Source of the DNA: Karstenula rhodostoma CBS 690.94
Lineage: Eukaryota; Ascomycota; Dothideomycetes; Pleosporales; Didymosphaeriaceae
Length of the DNA: 64,000 bases
Assembly (NCBI GenBank): GCA_010093485.1
Contig: MU001502.1
Coordinates: forward strand, 640,057 to 704,056
Direction of reading: 5' to 3'
Position 1 is the first letter of the stretch. Every line of letters starts with the position of its first letter. The notes below the pieces were generated by a model. That model saw only the letters and a list, made by a program, of their open reading frames with translations. It did no database searches and was not told where the DNA came from. The translations under genes were made by a program, and so were the position numbers. Below, piece after piece: positions 54,662-64,000 of this stretch.

Positions 54662-55298
54662 ATGTCTTCGCACCGCCTGTTTCGCTTCCCCAAGCCGGCT
54701 TGGATGAACAGTGCCAACACAAGGACCGCAGGCGTCTACGCAGCTGGAGCTCTGGTACGCAATACCAGTGCATATACCTGAAGACACACTGCTGACAGAT
54801 ATCTTGCAGTTCTCACTCGGCTTCTTCCTCCTGATCGATGTCGCGTCCTGGTCCAGGTCTCCCATGAACCCCTCCGACCCAGCCGTGCACGTAACCTTCG
54901 TGGACTGGATACCCGGCATCTGCTCGGCGCTAGGAATGCTGGTCATCAATTCGATCGACAAGTCGCGCTTGTCCGCGGACTCTTTCTCGTACTCCGGAAA
55001 CGGGGTTGCGTGGAAGGCGAGGTTGGTTTTGTTCTTGGGCTTTGCGTTGCTGGCGGGTGGTTTGGCGGGCAGTGTGGTAGTCTTGGTGCTCAAGTACATT
55101 GTGGCAGAATACGTATGGCCAACTATTTGGATGGGCGTGGGCAATGTTGTTGCGAATGGGTTGGTGATGCTTAGGTGAGTAAAGCTCCGGTCCGATGTTG
55201 ATCTTCGTGTGCACGGCATGCTAACGGAAAGCAGCTCTGCTGTGCTTTGGGTCGCTCAGAATATGGAGGACGAATACACCTATAATCTGGCGCTGTGA
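54662..55298 (+). CDS. VPS68: Vacuolar protein sorting protein Vps68 (TMEM50 family)
   Basis: Endosomal membrane protein that works with Vps55 in sorting from late endosome to vacuole. Exons 54662-54754, 54810-55174 and 55235-55298; introns 55 and 60 bp; 173 aa. The short N-terminus reads MSSHRLFRFPKP. Four membrane spans are visible: TAGVYAAGALFSLGFFLLID across the first junction, VDWIPGICSALGMLVI, LVLFLGFALLAGGLAGSVVV and PTIWMGVGNVVANGLVML. The family's HVTFVDWIPGI loop and the terminal MLSSAVLWVAQN after the second splice confirm the call. The gene is tail to tail with VPS55, 486 bp between stops. Confidence 0.93.
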
Positions 55299-55784
55299 GG
55301 TGTTGGTAGTGGTCCAGGAGGGTATCTGCAGCGAACAGGTGATTTGTATACGGAAGTGACGAGTTCGTGATGGATATGTCAGAGCCCGGGGTGGGTTGCT
55401 GCTATATGAAATCTACACCGCACGTTGTATCATTATCAACTTGGCATTGGAAGTCCCATAGATGACCTGGGAGGACCGTTCTGCAATCGTGGGCTGTATG
55501 AAGACGCTGTGGTTTTTATCAAATACACTCGATATTTAACATGTACGATATGAACAAGGACAGTCCGATCAATGCAACATAGACAAGATAGTTTACATGA
55601 ACGCTCAAGATGATGGAAACCCATGCACAGCCGCCAATCCATGGCGCTACGCAGCTTCCCTCATAAGGATATTGTGAACGGCAGGCGGCTCTAAACTGAG
55701 AAGCAGCCCCAAGAGCAAGGCGTTACTTTGCTCGCCATCTCCTACTCTGTAGCATCCTCTTCATTCATCGTTCCGGCCTTGTAG
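55299..55784. other. Shared 3' region of VPS68 and VPS55
   Basis: 486 bp between the stop codons of two convergent genes; terminators of both must lie here. AT-rich stretch at 55510-55590. No gene. Confidence 0.5.
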
Positions 55785-56313
55785 TCAGAATTCTTGGTCT
55801 TCCTGGAAGAACATCGTGAAGCTAATGATGGTTCCGTAGATCAGCAATCCACCCACGACTGACATGGCTGCGGCTCCAGCTTGGATGGTGGCGGAATGGT
55901 ACAGCAGGGCTGGGAGTGCTGGCATGTCTGTTAGCAAAGCCGACCCAGCAATGTAAACGTAAGGCTAATGCCGTGGGACCACGAGTTCACCTCGGAAGAC
56001 GTACCAATACCCATAACAACGAAGAACCCAGTCAGGAACCTCCCGAAATCTACAACTCCACTTCCCGCGCTTTCCATAAAGTCATCTGGATTCGCCGCGC
56101 GCCCGCATATCCAGTTCGGCAATGGTGCGATCACGTACGTCGCGACGACCAGAAGCGTAAGGTAATTGTGGAAGAGCGCCGCGCTTAAGATCACGAGGAG
56201 GAAGCCGATAGCAAGGACCTATTGTTCGACTGTTAGCTCATAGGAATAATGGCGCGCATGCGACAAGGCAGTCGTACGAAGGAGAGTCCTATGATAGTCT
56301 TGATGCCAGCCAT
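55785..56313 (-). CDS. VPS55: Vacuolar protein sorting protein Vps55 (OB-RGRP/LEPROT family)
   Basis: Four-span late-endosomal protein, partner of Vps68. Exons 56278-56313, 56005-56218 and 55785-55918; introns 59 and 86 bp (CAATAG and GCCAG acceptors). 127 aa, close to the family's usual ~130-140. Motifs: MAGIKTIIGLSF joined to VLAIGFLLVILSAAL, then HNYLTLLVVATYVIAPLPNW, ICGRAANPDDFMESAGSG, DFGRFLTGFFVVMGI joined to ALPALLYHSATI, and the last span GGLLIYGTIISFTMFFQED. The NPDDF/ES loop is diagnostic of the family. Divergent from PRE5 with 367 bp between starts. Confidence 0.95.
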
Positions 56314-56680
56314 GGCGGAATCCTGAACGTTGTACGAGAGGAAACTGCGCTAGGTGTCCCTTCGAGGTTTGGTATCCTGCGACGGCGATAGAGGAGCGTG
56401 AGGAGACCTGGCGATGCTGGAAGCTTGCCCGCTGAGCTGCGGTTGCGTAGCGCCTGCCTGTGAGGCTGGATGTGCACGGGCACTGTCTTGGCGGAAGCTA
56501 CATGGAGCTTCGTAACATGGGCGCTGCCTACCCTCCCCCGCCAACCATTCGGAACTCTCCGCAGCACCTCGACGCTTCAAGACCTCCGTCCGAAAAGCGA
56601 TACGCGCGGATTCTTGACCGCGACGACAGGAATTCCTCGAAGCCACACAGAAGCAACGTCACACATCCCGCGCCCTCATC
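56314..56680. promoter_or_regulatory. Bidirectional promoter region, VPS55 / PRE5
   Basis: 367 bp between divergent start codons. I did not find the yeast proteasome element GGTGGCAAA or a TATA box. Confidence 0.4.
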
Positions 56681-57500
56681 ATGTTCAGAAACAACTACGA
56701 CAACGACTCGGTGACGTTCTCGCCTCAGGGACGCATCTTCCAGGTGGAATACGCATCAGAAGCCGTAAAGCAAGGTTCGGTCGTGGTGGGCGTGGTCAGC
56801 AAGACACATGCCGTGCTTGCGGCGATCAAGGTACACCTCGCGCCTTCTCGGTCGGGACTGCATATGTGCTAATTCGATGCAGCGAAATGCAGAAGAGCTC
56901 TCGTCCTACCAGAAGAAGATCATCCCGATAGACTCGCACTTCGGCATCGCTCTTGCCGGTCTCGCTTCAGATGCCCGTGTGCTCTCCAACTTCATGAAGC
57001 AGCAATCTCTCTCCTCACGCTTGACGTACGACCGCGCAATTCCTCTCTCCGAGATCACCTCTCGCATTGCGGACCGCGCACAGATCAACACTCAGCAGTA
57101 CGGACGAAGGCCATACGGTGTCGGCCTACTCATCGCCGGTGTGGACGCAAAAGGACCGCATCTGTTCGAGTTCCAGCCGAGCGGTGTCACGCAAGAGATG
57201 ATTGCTTGCGGTATTGGAGCTAGGAGTCAAATGGCGAGGACGTACCTGGAGAGGCACCTGGATGAGTTCGAGGGATCAAGTCGCGAGGACTTGATCAAGC
57301 ATGCGTTGCGGGCTCTGAAGGAGTCGCTATCCCAGGACAAGGAGCTCACGGTGGATAACACCAGCGTGGGTATTGGCGGCATTGGGGAAGACTTCAAGCA
57401 CTTCGAGGGCCAGGACATTGCAGAGTGGCTGGACGCGACGTTCGAGAACCGGGAGGGCGGGGCTGAAGAGGGCGGAGAGGCCATGGAGACGGATTCATGA
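56681..57500 (+). CDS. PRE5: 20S proteasome subunit alpha-6 (PSMA1 type)
   Basis: Structural outer-ring subunit of the 20S core. Exons 56681-56830 and 56883-57500; the 52-bp intron starts GTACAC and ends ATGCAG; 255 aa. The N-terminus [20 protein letters not shown] and [12 protein letters not shown] is the alpha-subunit signature and specifically alpha-6-like. Splicing joins AVLAAIK to [12 protein letters not shown]. The body shows [32 protein letters not shown] and [15 protein letters not shown]. Acidic tail ([17 protein letters not shown]), as often in this subunit. No catalytic Thr is expected. Confidence 0.95.
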
Positions 57501-58034
57501 AGGATTTCGGTTGTCGGCGTTACCTCTGAGTAGATGATACCAGAGCCGAAAGGACCAAAACTATCCCCTCGCTGTAGGGTAGTTCACTCAAAGTGAGCTC
57601 GGCTGGCAGATTAGATTGACGCCTGGCGACACTATGGCTGATGAATAGATACTCAATCTCAATGACCTCTACGAACGCACATACTCTAAGTCTGGTCGCT
57701 TATCGAGACCTGATAGTATCGCATGCAAATCCAGGTACACCCTGCCATGTGTAGTGCAAAATAGCAGTCGAGATACGAGCAGGCGATTTACAGTACGACA
57801 TACACGAATTCGACTAAGACCTGTCCGTGTAACATATGTATGGTTGATGCAACCGAATGGCTCTGTTTCGTTTGCACGTCAAAGCCCAAAATGATGGATG
57901 CAAAAGTCAGGGCACGTGACGTCGATTCCGCCGCCGAGCCGAACTTTGGCAAGCTCCGTACAACACCCTTTCAACAACCACAACCTCACCTTCCCACGAC
58001 CCCCAACCCCGACACCACACCTCCGACCATCACA
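57501..58034. other. Intergenic region between PRE5 and ATP15
   Basis: 534 bp with the PRE5 3' region and ATP15 promoter; CGTGACGTCGATTCCGCC near 57915 contains a TGACGTC CRE/ATF-like site. No gene. Confidence 0.45.
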
Positions 58035-58376
58035 ATGGCATTCGCGTGGAAAGCCGCCGGCCTCTCGTACGCTTTCCGACCCTTGCAGGCCGCGAAAAAG
58101 TCGCAATTGCTCCCGGTTCTGACACTTTGAACAGCTACAACCGCTACATTGCGGTCGCATCCCGCGCTGTCCGCCGCTCCCTCAAGGAGGACAAGAGGAT
58201 CATTGCGGAGCGACGAGGTGAGAGTGAGCTCAGGTTCGCCAAGTGGTCGGTATGTACACGGGGACAGTATGGCAATTAGGGTATTGGTTGACACAGATTA
58301 GAACGGCAAGCAGGGCGAGGTCAAGAACCTGAACGAGGCCAACGCTGCCACCACCGAGGCCGCAGCAACATCTTAG
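58035..58376 (+). CDS. ATP15: Mitochondrial F1Fo-ATP synthase subunit epsilon
   Basis: Small subunit of the F1 central stalk. Three exons, 58035-58066, 58135-58249 and 58302-58376, with introns of 68 and 52 bp; 73 aa. Protein: MAFAWKAAGLS|YNRYIAVASRAVRRSLKED then KRIIAERRGESELRFAKWS, and a short Lys/Ala/Thr-rich end. The first 25 residues carry the family motif (AWKAAGLSYNRY), which exists only after the first intron is removed, a good check on the model. Because exons are so short, automatic callers often miss or mis-start it. Confidence 0.92.
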
Positions 58377-58717
58377 ATTCGGAGACTAGGAGCAATGGCT
58401 GGATGATGGCAGAGACAGGCGAAGGACACCCGGCGGGGGCTGCGACGGAGTGTGAAAGTGTATATTCTGTACTATCAACGCGGGTCTCATGGAGGAAATT
58501 CTAGAAAGCCAATGCACGACAATATCTGAGCCTCAATTGCACTGTCGGGCCAATTTCACCTGTGACTTGACGCTGGGCGGATGTACTTCATAGGGCCTTG
58601 CTCGTAGCTCCACTACAGAGCTTGTTCGAGAGGTACAAGTGCACCCCAGCGCGCTGTCACACTACCCGACTTCCGCATCGGAACCAACTCCACCCAACCA
58701 AAGAGCAACCGCACATC
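58377..58717. other. Intergenic region
   Basis: 341 bp between ATP15 and MAK10, the promoter of MAK10. Nothing else seen. Confidence 0.5.
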
Positions 58718-61376
58718 ATGGCCGATCCATCTCTCCTCCACAGAGATGCGACTGCACGCGAAACCGATGCGTTGACGGCTTCTAATGGCACAGGTTCGTT
58801 GCATGCATGCTTTCGCACCTTGTTCTTATGTATTGATGAGGCTTTAGGCCCCGCCTTTGCATCTGCAGAGAGCTCGAGATTTGCGCAAACAAGCTTACCA
58901 CTACGACAGGCACCGAGGCGCGGTGCGCCACCTCAGATTCATGATGTGACGGAGAAGTTCACGAGGGCTTGTCAAGGTAAGTGTTCGGGCTATCTTGGAT
59001 GTTCCGACTTTCAGAATGCCTTCATGCGACCAGGCTGCGCATGCTCTTCCGCAAACACGTGAAATGTCCCTCCCTGGCCTGTGTACTGGCAGTCAGAATC
59101 CTTCACTAACTCTGTTCGCAAGCTCTCGATGTCGGTCAGCTCGTCAAAGATGAGTACTTCACGCTCTTTGAATCCATCGGAGCCATTGAGGTATGGGCTT
59201 GTCCAACAATATTTCTCTCCAAGTTTAACCATGGAATGCAGATCATGGACCCCAAGATGGACAGCGGCTTCCTCCAACCGGGCGAAACCTTGGAAGATGA
59301 CTTTGATCCACTCGCCCCTCTCTTACCGGAGGAACTGATTGGCATCATGGACCAGCTTCTGGGCTACGAAATGGCCTGGCATACAGGCTATCCACTCTCC
59401 CAGACGCTGTTCACTTCGGTCTACATTGACAGACTACTTTGGCCAGAGTCTAAGACCATTCCTCAAGCGCAGTTCTATCGCGGCGACATCCCGGTTGACA
59501 AGCGACCGGGCACGTTGCTGGACGTACTAAGAGCGTATTGTTTGGCCCTTATCAAGGGGTGTGACTATGTAATCGCAAAGATCATGGCGAGGGACTACTT
59601 CGAAGAAGAGGACTTTGCCACACATACGTATAACCGCGTGTTGTTCGTGCAAGCACCAATAGACGTGTTCTTGCGTGAATTGGATGCAAGCATGGAAATG
59701 ATTGAGGAGTAAGTCGAATCCTGCCCAATTCGAAAGGTCGCTTGAATCTTTACTAACCATTGTATAGTCCCGATCTCGAAATTGATGATGGCATTCGATC
59801 AGCTATCATAGCCAGACTTCAGTTCAGAAAGTCTTTTCTATGCGCTCTCGATCCTGAGTGCCCACTAGAGATCTTGTCCGACTTTTGGCCGCCCGTCCTT
59901 CCATATATCGACCAGGTCAACAATACGCATACGTTGGGCAAATCAGTCCCTGGGTCCTTCAGCACCAAGATACAACGGCGACTCGCATCTACGGTACCAC
60001 CACGCCCAATAGTTCAGGTCGAGTTCAAAGACGCGTTGCAGACATTGAAGCAACTATGTACCGACTGTGAAGAAGCAACTCGCTTCAAAGACTTGCCAAC
60101 AGATCCACTGGAATACCAGTCCTTCCTATGGACGTTCGCTTCTCGCCAGCCGGCACCTCTCACTTACTCGCGGTCATACCTCTCCAACATCCTCTTCGAT
60201 CCCTATATCCTGAACGCACCTGTATCGTTACCTCTCGAAGATGTCAAGTCGTTTGTCTTCCATGAGTCTCCCATCCTAGATCCATCTAATTGGGCACTGT
60301 CTCCACCGCGCAATCCACTCATGCCTAAACCGCCCCGGTTACAGTTTGCCCTCTTGATCGACGAGTTCGTGGAGCGAGTGGGACAACCCTATCTCGACCT
60401 ATGGGTAGCACTAGGCCAGAACAGATGCCGCCTCCGCCGAATGCTCGCTCACGTCATCATAGCTTGGGACATGCTACAACAGGATGCTGTGTTTGTCGAC
60501 GCTGATCTTGTGGCGTACGCCTTCCAGCTCAACATCTCAGAGGAAGTCATGGATGGCCCACTCCAAACGTGGGTATACATCAAGAAGCTATGGATGATTG
60601 AAAAAGTCATTATCCTAGGCTTCGAACAGGACATCTACCTTCCCGACGAACACGCTGGGATGTACTACTTTCTGTCACTCATGGCAAATAAGCGGAAAGA
60701 CGCACTACTACGCTGTGTGCAGCACAATAACGACCGCACTGTGCAGTTTCTCCGGAGCTCGCACTTTGAGGATGCCCAGAGCACAAGTGAGAAACTATCC
60801 TTCATCGATTCCGAATTTCAGCAGGCCACAGGAATCAGCGCGTTCGCAAAAGCGCTTCACGGATTCTACACAATCGCGAACTACCTCCACCTTCTACCCT
60901 CCCCCAAGCGGCCGTTCTCTACCGAAGACCTGCGTTACGAGCTTCGCATGAAACCCTTCCTCTCACTCCAGCCTTCCGAGGTCCCGCCGTTCGAAGAGTT
61001 CCAAGCCGCACTTCAACCGTACGGATCCTATTGCGACCCATCACCGTCGCTGTATGAAGACTTCAAGCAAGTCGACTCGAAACTTTGGAGTGACATCGGC
61101 GCTTCACTGAAGGCTGCTAAGGACGCCTTCGCGAAAGTCAAGAAGTACGGTGCTAAAGAGTCTAACGCGGGTGGGGTGGAGCAAGCGTGGAACAAGGAGA
61201 CACAGGGCATGCTGGCGAGTTGCATCGCGTTAGGCGTTGCTGTTGCAGGGCTCAAGAGCGCTGTAAAAGACATTGAGCCAAGCAGCGGGGTGCAGGTCAA
61301 GGTCGAGATCCCGCCGGCTGGAGCAGACAAGAGGTATGTTGAAGGGTGGATCGTTCCGAAGATTTTGAAGGGCTAG
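58718..61376 (+). CDS. MAK10: N-alpha-acetyltransferase NatC auxiliary subunit (Mak10/NAA35)
   Basis: Large scaffold of the NatC complex with Naa30 and Naa38, which acetylates Met-hydrophobic N-termini. Exons 58718-58976, 59123-59190, 59242-59708 and 59768-61376; introns 146, 51 and 59 bp; 800 aa. The signature KDEYFTLFESIGAIEIMDPK then MDSGFLQPG spans the second splice junction. Then LLPEELIGIMDQLLGYEMAW, YPLSQTLFTSVYIDRLL, DVLRAYCLALIKGCDYVI and, after intron 3, EDPDLEIDDGIRSAI. The C-terminal helical half is open without interruption. The first ~85 residues are poorly conserved; an additional intron near 58797-58915 cannot be excluded, although the frame is open through it. Confidence 0.92.
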
Positions 61377-61663
61377 AGGCTGCTGAAGACGGTCCTTCAC
61401 GGGACGGCAGAACAACCATCTTCTATGTTAGAAGACGAGAGAATGTACAAATGATTTTTGGATTTGAGCAAAAGCCCCCAACGAAGCTTTGAATCGTATC
61501 ATTGGTATAAAGACTGCACATGGGTATCATGACCGTGACCGAAACGCCGTATCCCACACCCAAGTCCCAACTACGCCAAATGCCTTCCCTTTATGGCACC
61601 ACGACCGCATCACCACATGTTCTTTCTTCAACCACACCCTCATCACAATCTCCTCCCACCCCT

Positions 61664-62013
61664 CTATCCCTTGAACTTCCTCAAACACCCCTCCCTCACC
61701 TTCCTCACACTCCGCGCACTCACGCCCCGCTCGCCAGCCCGCTTCGACGCGATCCCCGCTTCTTTGAGGACCCTGTATCCACGTCAGCATACCCATTTCC
61801 TCTTCTACCCTGATACACCTTCCGACACAACAAACAATACCCAAATGCTCTTCAACGGCATGTGGGGTATTATGGACTGGGAGCCACTCACTCCTGCATG
61901 AACAGCGCGTATTTCAAGAATATGAGGATGTCGGCGTTTTTGGAGAGCGGGCGGTTCGCGTGCGCTTTTACAATCTTCTTGACGGTGCCGCGGGGATAGA
62001 GGGTTTGTGGCAT
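61664..62013 (-). CDS. Centromere protein W (CENP-W / Wip1-type histone-fold protein)
   Basis: Histone-fold subunit that pairs with CENP-T at the inner kinetochore. Exon 1 is 61892-62013 and exon 2 is 61664-61772; the 118-bp intron starts GTGAGT and ends ATACAG; 76 aa. It reads MPQTLYPRGTVKKIVKAHAN, RPLSKNADILIFLKYALFMQ, then after splicing EVLKEAGIASKRAGERGVSA and RSVRKVREGCLRKFKG: the three-helix histone fold with the family's YPR.TVK.IVKAH start. The start is placed at the Met just before that motif. The frame stays open about 320 nt further upstream, so a longer, low-complexity N-terminus is possible. Convergent with MAK10 (287 bp). Confidence 0.85.
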
Positions 62014-62522
62014 CGTGGGCGGTGGATGCGGAGGGTCGGTGGAGACGTTGGAACTGCGCGAGCGTGCGAATGCGTTCGCGATCGAGTACTTCCGGGAAGA
62101 AAGTTGAGACTCGGGGTCTGGGCGTGCGTAGAATGCAGTTGCGGCGGAGTTTGCGTTGTTGTTCGAAATTGGACGCGATGATGATGGTTGGTGGTCTGAG
62201 CGGCGCTGCGCGCTTGCACGTGAAGATCCAACGCGATCCAACGCGGCAATGGGTAGATGCACTGGCGGCTGTTGAGAGCGAAACATTCCACCGTAGACCA
62301 AGATGTATGAAGCGTCTGCTCTCGTGTACACAAAACTAGGTTAATGCTTTCCCCTCAAGGGATTTGAACATAGAAGAGGCCATGTTTGAGAACAGAGCAA
62401 GTAACAAATGAGAATTCTTCATATAAGAACACTTCTATCTGGGACCAATCACAGGTAATGTTACATCAAGCCCCTGACCAAGCAATGCTTCACGCCACCA
62501 CCACTTTCTACTTATATTGTAT
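62014..62522. other. Intergenic region between CENP-W and QCR2
   Basis: 509 bp: CENP-W leader or N-terminal extension and QCR2 3' flank. A tRNA-like GTTCAAATCCC on the minus strand near 62355 was examined and rejected (no stems). Confidence 0.45.
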
Positions 62523-64000
62523 TTACACCTTGAGACCAAGGTCCTCAGCAAACGGCAGCACATGGAGGTCACCGACAGCCGATACTGAAGCCTTCTGCTC
62601 GAGTAATGATTTGGCAGCCTAAGAATCATGGTCAGAATTCTGCTTATTAGACAAAAAAGGGTGGCTAAACTTACCGACTTGACAGCCTCCTCTGTGACGC
62701 CATCGATGGCCTTGGCAACCTCGTCGATCTGGTAGGACTGGTTGTTGCTGATGAGACCGGAGCCTGTGTAGACGAGGCCAGCGGTGGTGTCCTGGCCGTA
62801 CTCAAGCTCGGTGAACTTGGCAGCAGCCTTGGCCTTCTGGAAAAGTTCCTGGGGGATGTCGCCAGCAGCAATCTTCTGGATGAGCTCAACAGTGGTCTTG
62901 GCGGTCTGCGCAACGTATTCGGCGTTACCAGTGATGGCAGTGTAGAGGAGGCCAGCGTCAGAGTAGATGGCGCTGGTGGTCTTGACAGAAGTCCCGGGCG
63001 AAGCCTTTGCGTTGCCGAGCAGCGAGAAGCCGGAAGACCACTTGATGCTGGACTGGCCACCGAGCAGGGATGCGAGAACGGCGATCTCAGGCTTGTAGAA
63101 TTTGCCCGAGGGCGAGCTGGACCCGGGGAAGGCAACGACGAAAGCGTTGGCACTGGCGTGGGCAATGCGCTCCTGTCCTCCGTGGTACTTGGTCTGCTCG
63201 GTGCCAGTGGTGACCTGCTCGATAGGCGACGCCGGGAGGCCGCCGAAGAACTCATTTGTCCACTTGCTCAGGTCGCTGTGCTCGGCACCGTTGGCAATGA
63301 GGGCAACGTTAGGCTTGGCATAGGCGACCTTTGAGTACCACTCCACAGTGTCGGCTTCGAGATACTTGGTGTAGGGGTGGGACGACGAGGAGGCGGTGGG
63401 GTTGCCCAGGCCGCGGTGGAAGGCAAGGCCGTGTACGGAGTTGATGGCCATGTCGAGCGGGTTGGCGAGGAAGCGCTTGTGGGAGAACTGGAGCATGGGG
63501 AGGACCTCCTCGAAGTAGACGTGGGCTGTCCCAATTAGCACCGCAATCTGTCTCGGCGGTTCAAGGTTGCCTACGCTGGAATTTGGTGGAGGCGGCGACC
63601 TCGCCGAAGAGCTCGACATAGTAGGGCAGGTCGTCGCGGAGGAACTTGGCCTCGAGGACGAGGGCCTCGCGGGTGTGGTAGGCGGAGAGCTGAGCTCCCA
63701 GGAGCTCGGATTCGCGGACAATGCGCAGCGTTGACCGTCTGTCGGTGCTCTGGAGGGTAATTGGGCATTAGCAGAGCTCGACACAGCTCGGAGGAGGCTC
63801 AATGGCAAAGGCAAAGGCAATGGCAATGGCGTACCCGGAAGGCAAAGTGCTGCAGGGCCTCGGTCAGGCCGGGCAGCGGCTGGTATCGCGTGCCGGCCTT
63901 GGCCACGAGGGCCAGCGTCGTGGTCGCGCCGGCGTAGTCTCTGCTCGCGAACTTGACGCCGTTTGCGTCGCCGGCCTGGTACTGGAAGGATCCTGAGGCG
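62523..64000 (-). CDS. QCR2: Ubiquinol-cytochrome c reductase core protein 2, partial (5' end beyond window)
   Basis: M16-peptidase-fold core subunit of mitochondrial respiratory complex III, without protease activity. Exons seen: 63835-64000 (incomplete), 63575-63749, 62675-63525 and 62523-62618; introns 85, 49 and 56 bp. The chain begins inside the mature N-domain (SFQYQAGDANGVKFASRDYA); some 40 residues including the presequence and start lie to the right. Conserved runs: AKAGTRYQPLPGLTEALQHF, STDRRSTLRIVRESELLGAQ, SAYHTREALVLEAKFLRDDL and PHVYFEEVLPMLQ across the third junction; the end is LLEQKASVSAVGDLHVLPF. No HxxEH zinc motif, as expected for QCR2. Intron 1 carries a GGCAAA/GGCAAT hexamer run (63803-63831). 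Confidence 0.92.
63803..63831 (+). repeat. GGCAAW hexamer run inside a QCR2 intron
   Basis: GGCAAA GGCAAA GGCAAT GGCAAT GGC, next to the intron's donor end. Length likely polymorphic; no coding effect. Confidence 0.6.

Noticed and set aside
62341..62375. tRNA-like T-loop (GTTCAAATCCC on the minus strand)
   Set aside because: No T-stem pairing, no A-box at the right distance, no cloverleaf.
1..64000. CRISPR arrays, bacterial operons, prophage or toxin-antitoxin modules
   Set aside because: Introns, gene families and lack of Shine-Dalgarno-linked gene runs show fungal nuclear DNA; no spaced identical repeats seen.

Overview
The window is nuclear DNA of a filamentous ascomycete, by gene content probably a Dothideomycete of the Pleosporales type (inference). 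Protein genes carry short spliceosomal introns (mostly 41-150 bp, GT..AG, often with a CTAAC/CTGAC-type branch site). There are no operons. Housekeeping proteins have fungal-type architecture, and one AT-rich block carries a strong repeat-induced point mutation (RIP) signature. I found no tRNA, rRNA, CRISPR array or bacterial-type feature. All exon boundaries below were derived by eye from splice signals plus reading frame.

Layout. 0.3-9.5 kb is a sparse, accessory-like stretch: a small membrane protein, an AA9 lytic polysaccharide monooxygenase, two lineage-type membrane proteins, a secreted SGNH/GDSL hydrolase and two copies of a ~70-bp dispersed repeat. 10.3-11.0 kb holds a decayed gene. 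11.5-19.4 kb is a compact housekeeping block: DCAF4-like WD40 protein, mitochondrial SelO, ORC5 and TAD3. 19.9-21.5 kb is a RIP-degraded element with ~274-bp direct terminal repeats. It abuts an MFS (TRI12/siderophore-type) transporter gene that has lost its start codon and N-terminus. 23.6-32.4 kb holds a polytopic membrane protein, an orphan coiled-coil protein, an amidase, an MMtag/RS-rich protein and Mediator subunit MED6. 33.8-42.9 kb holds a Ran1/Ksp1-type kinase with a long upstream gene-free region, enolase-phosphatase UTR4 with unusually long introns, and a SIMPL-domain protein. 43-47.6 kb is gene-poor and ends in a small cysteine-rich secreted protein. 48.2-64 kb is again dense: a small mitochondrial-type protein, the cohesin loader MAU2/Scc4, an EEB1/EHT1-type alpha/beta hydrolase, LOC1, VPS68, VPS55, proteasome alpha-6 (PRE5), ATP synthase epsilon (ATP15), NatC subunit MAK10/NAA35, CENP-W and the 3' part of QCR2, which runs off the right edge.

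How the genes work together. Most dense-block genes are unrelated neighbours in divergent pairs sharing short promoters (DCAF4-like/SelO, MMtag/MED6, MAU2/hydrolase, LOC1/VPS68, VPS55/PRE5). The exception is VPS68 and VPS55, which encode the two partners of one endosomal sorting complex and lie tail to tail. I do not see a biosynthetic cluster or a clearly novel multi-gene system. The most notable signals are the VPS55/VPS68 linkage, the RIP-destroyed element with the beheaded transporter, the three-copy hairpin-bearing repeat, the multiply broken pseudogene and the candidate effector.
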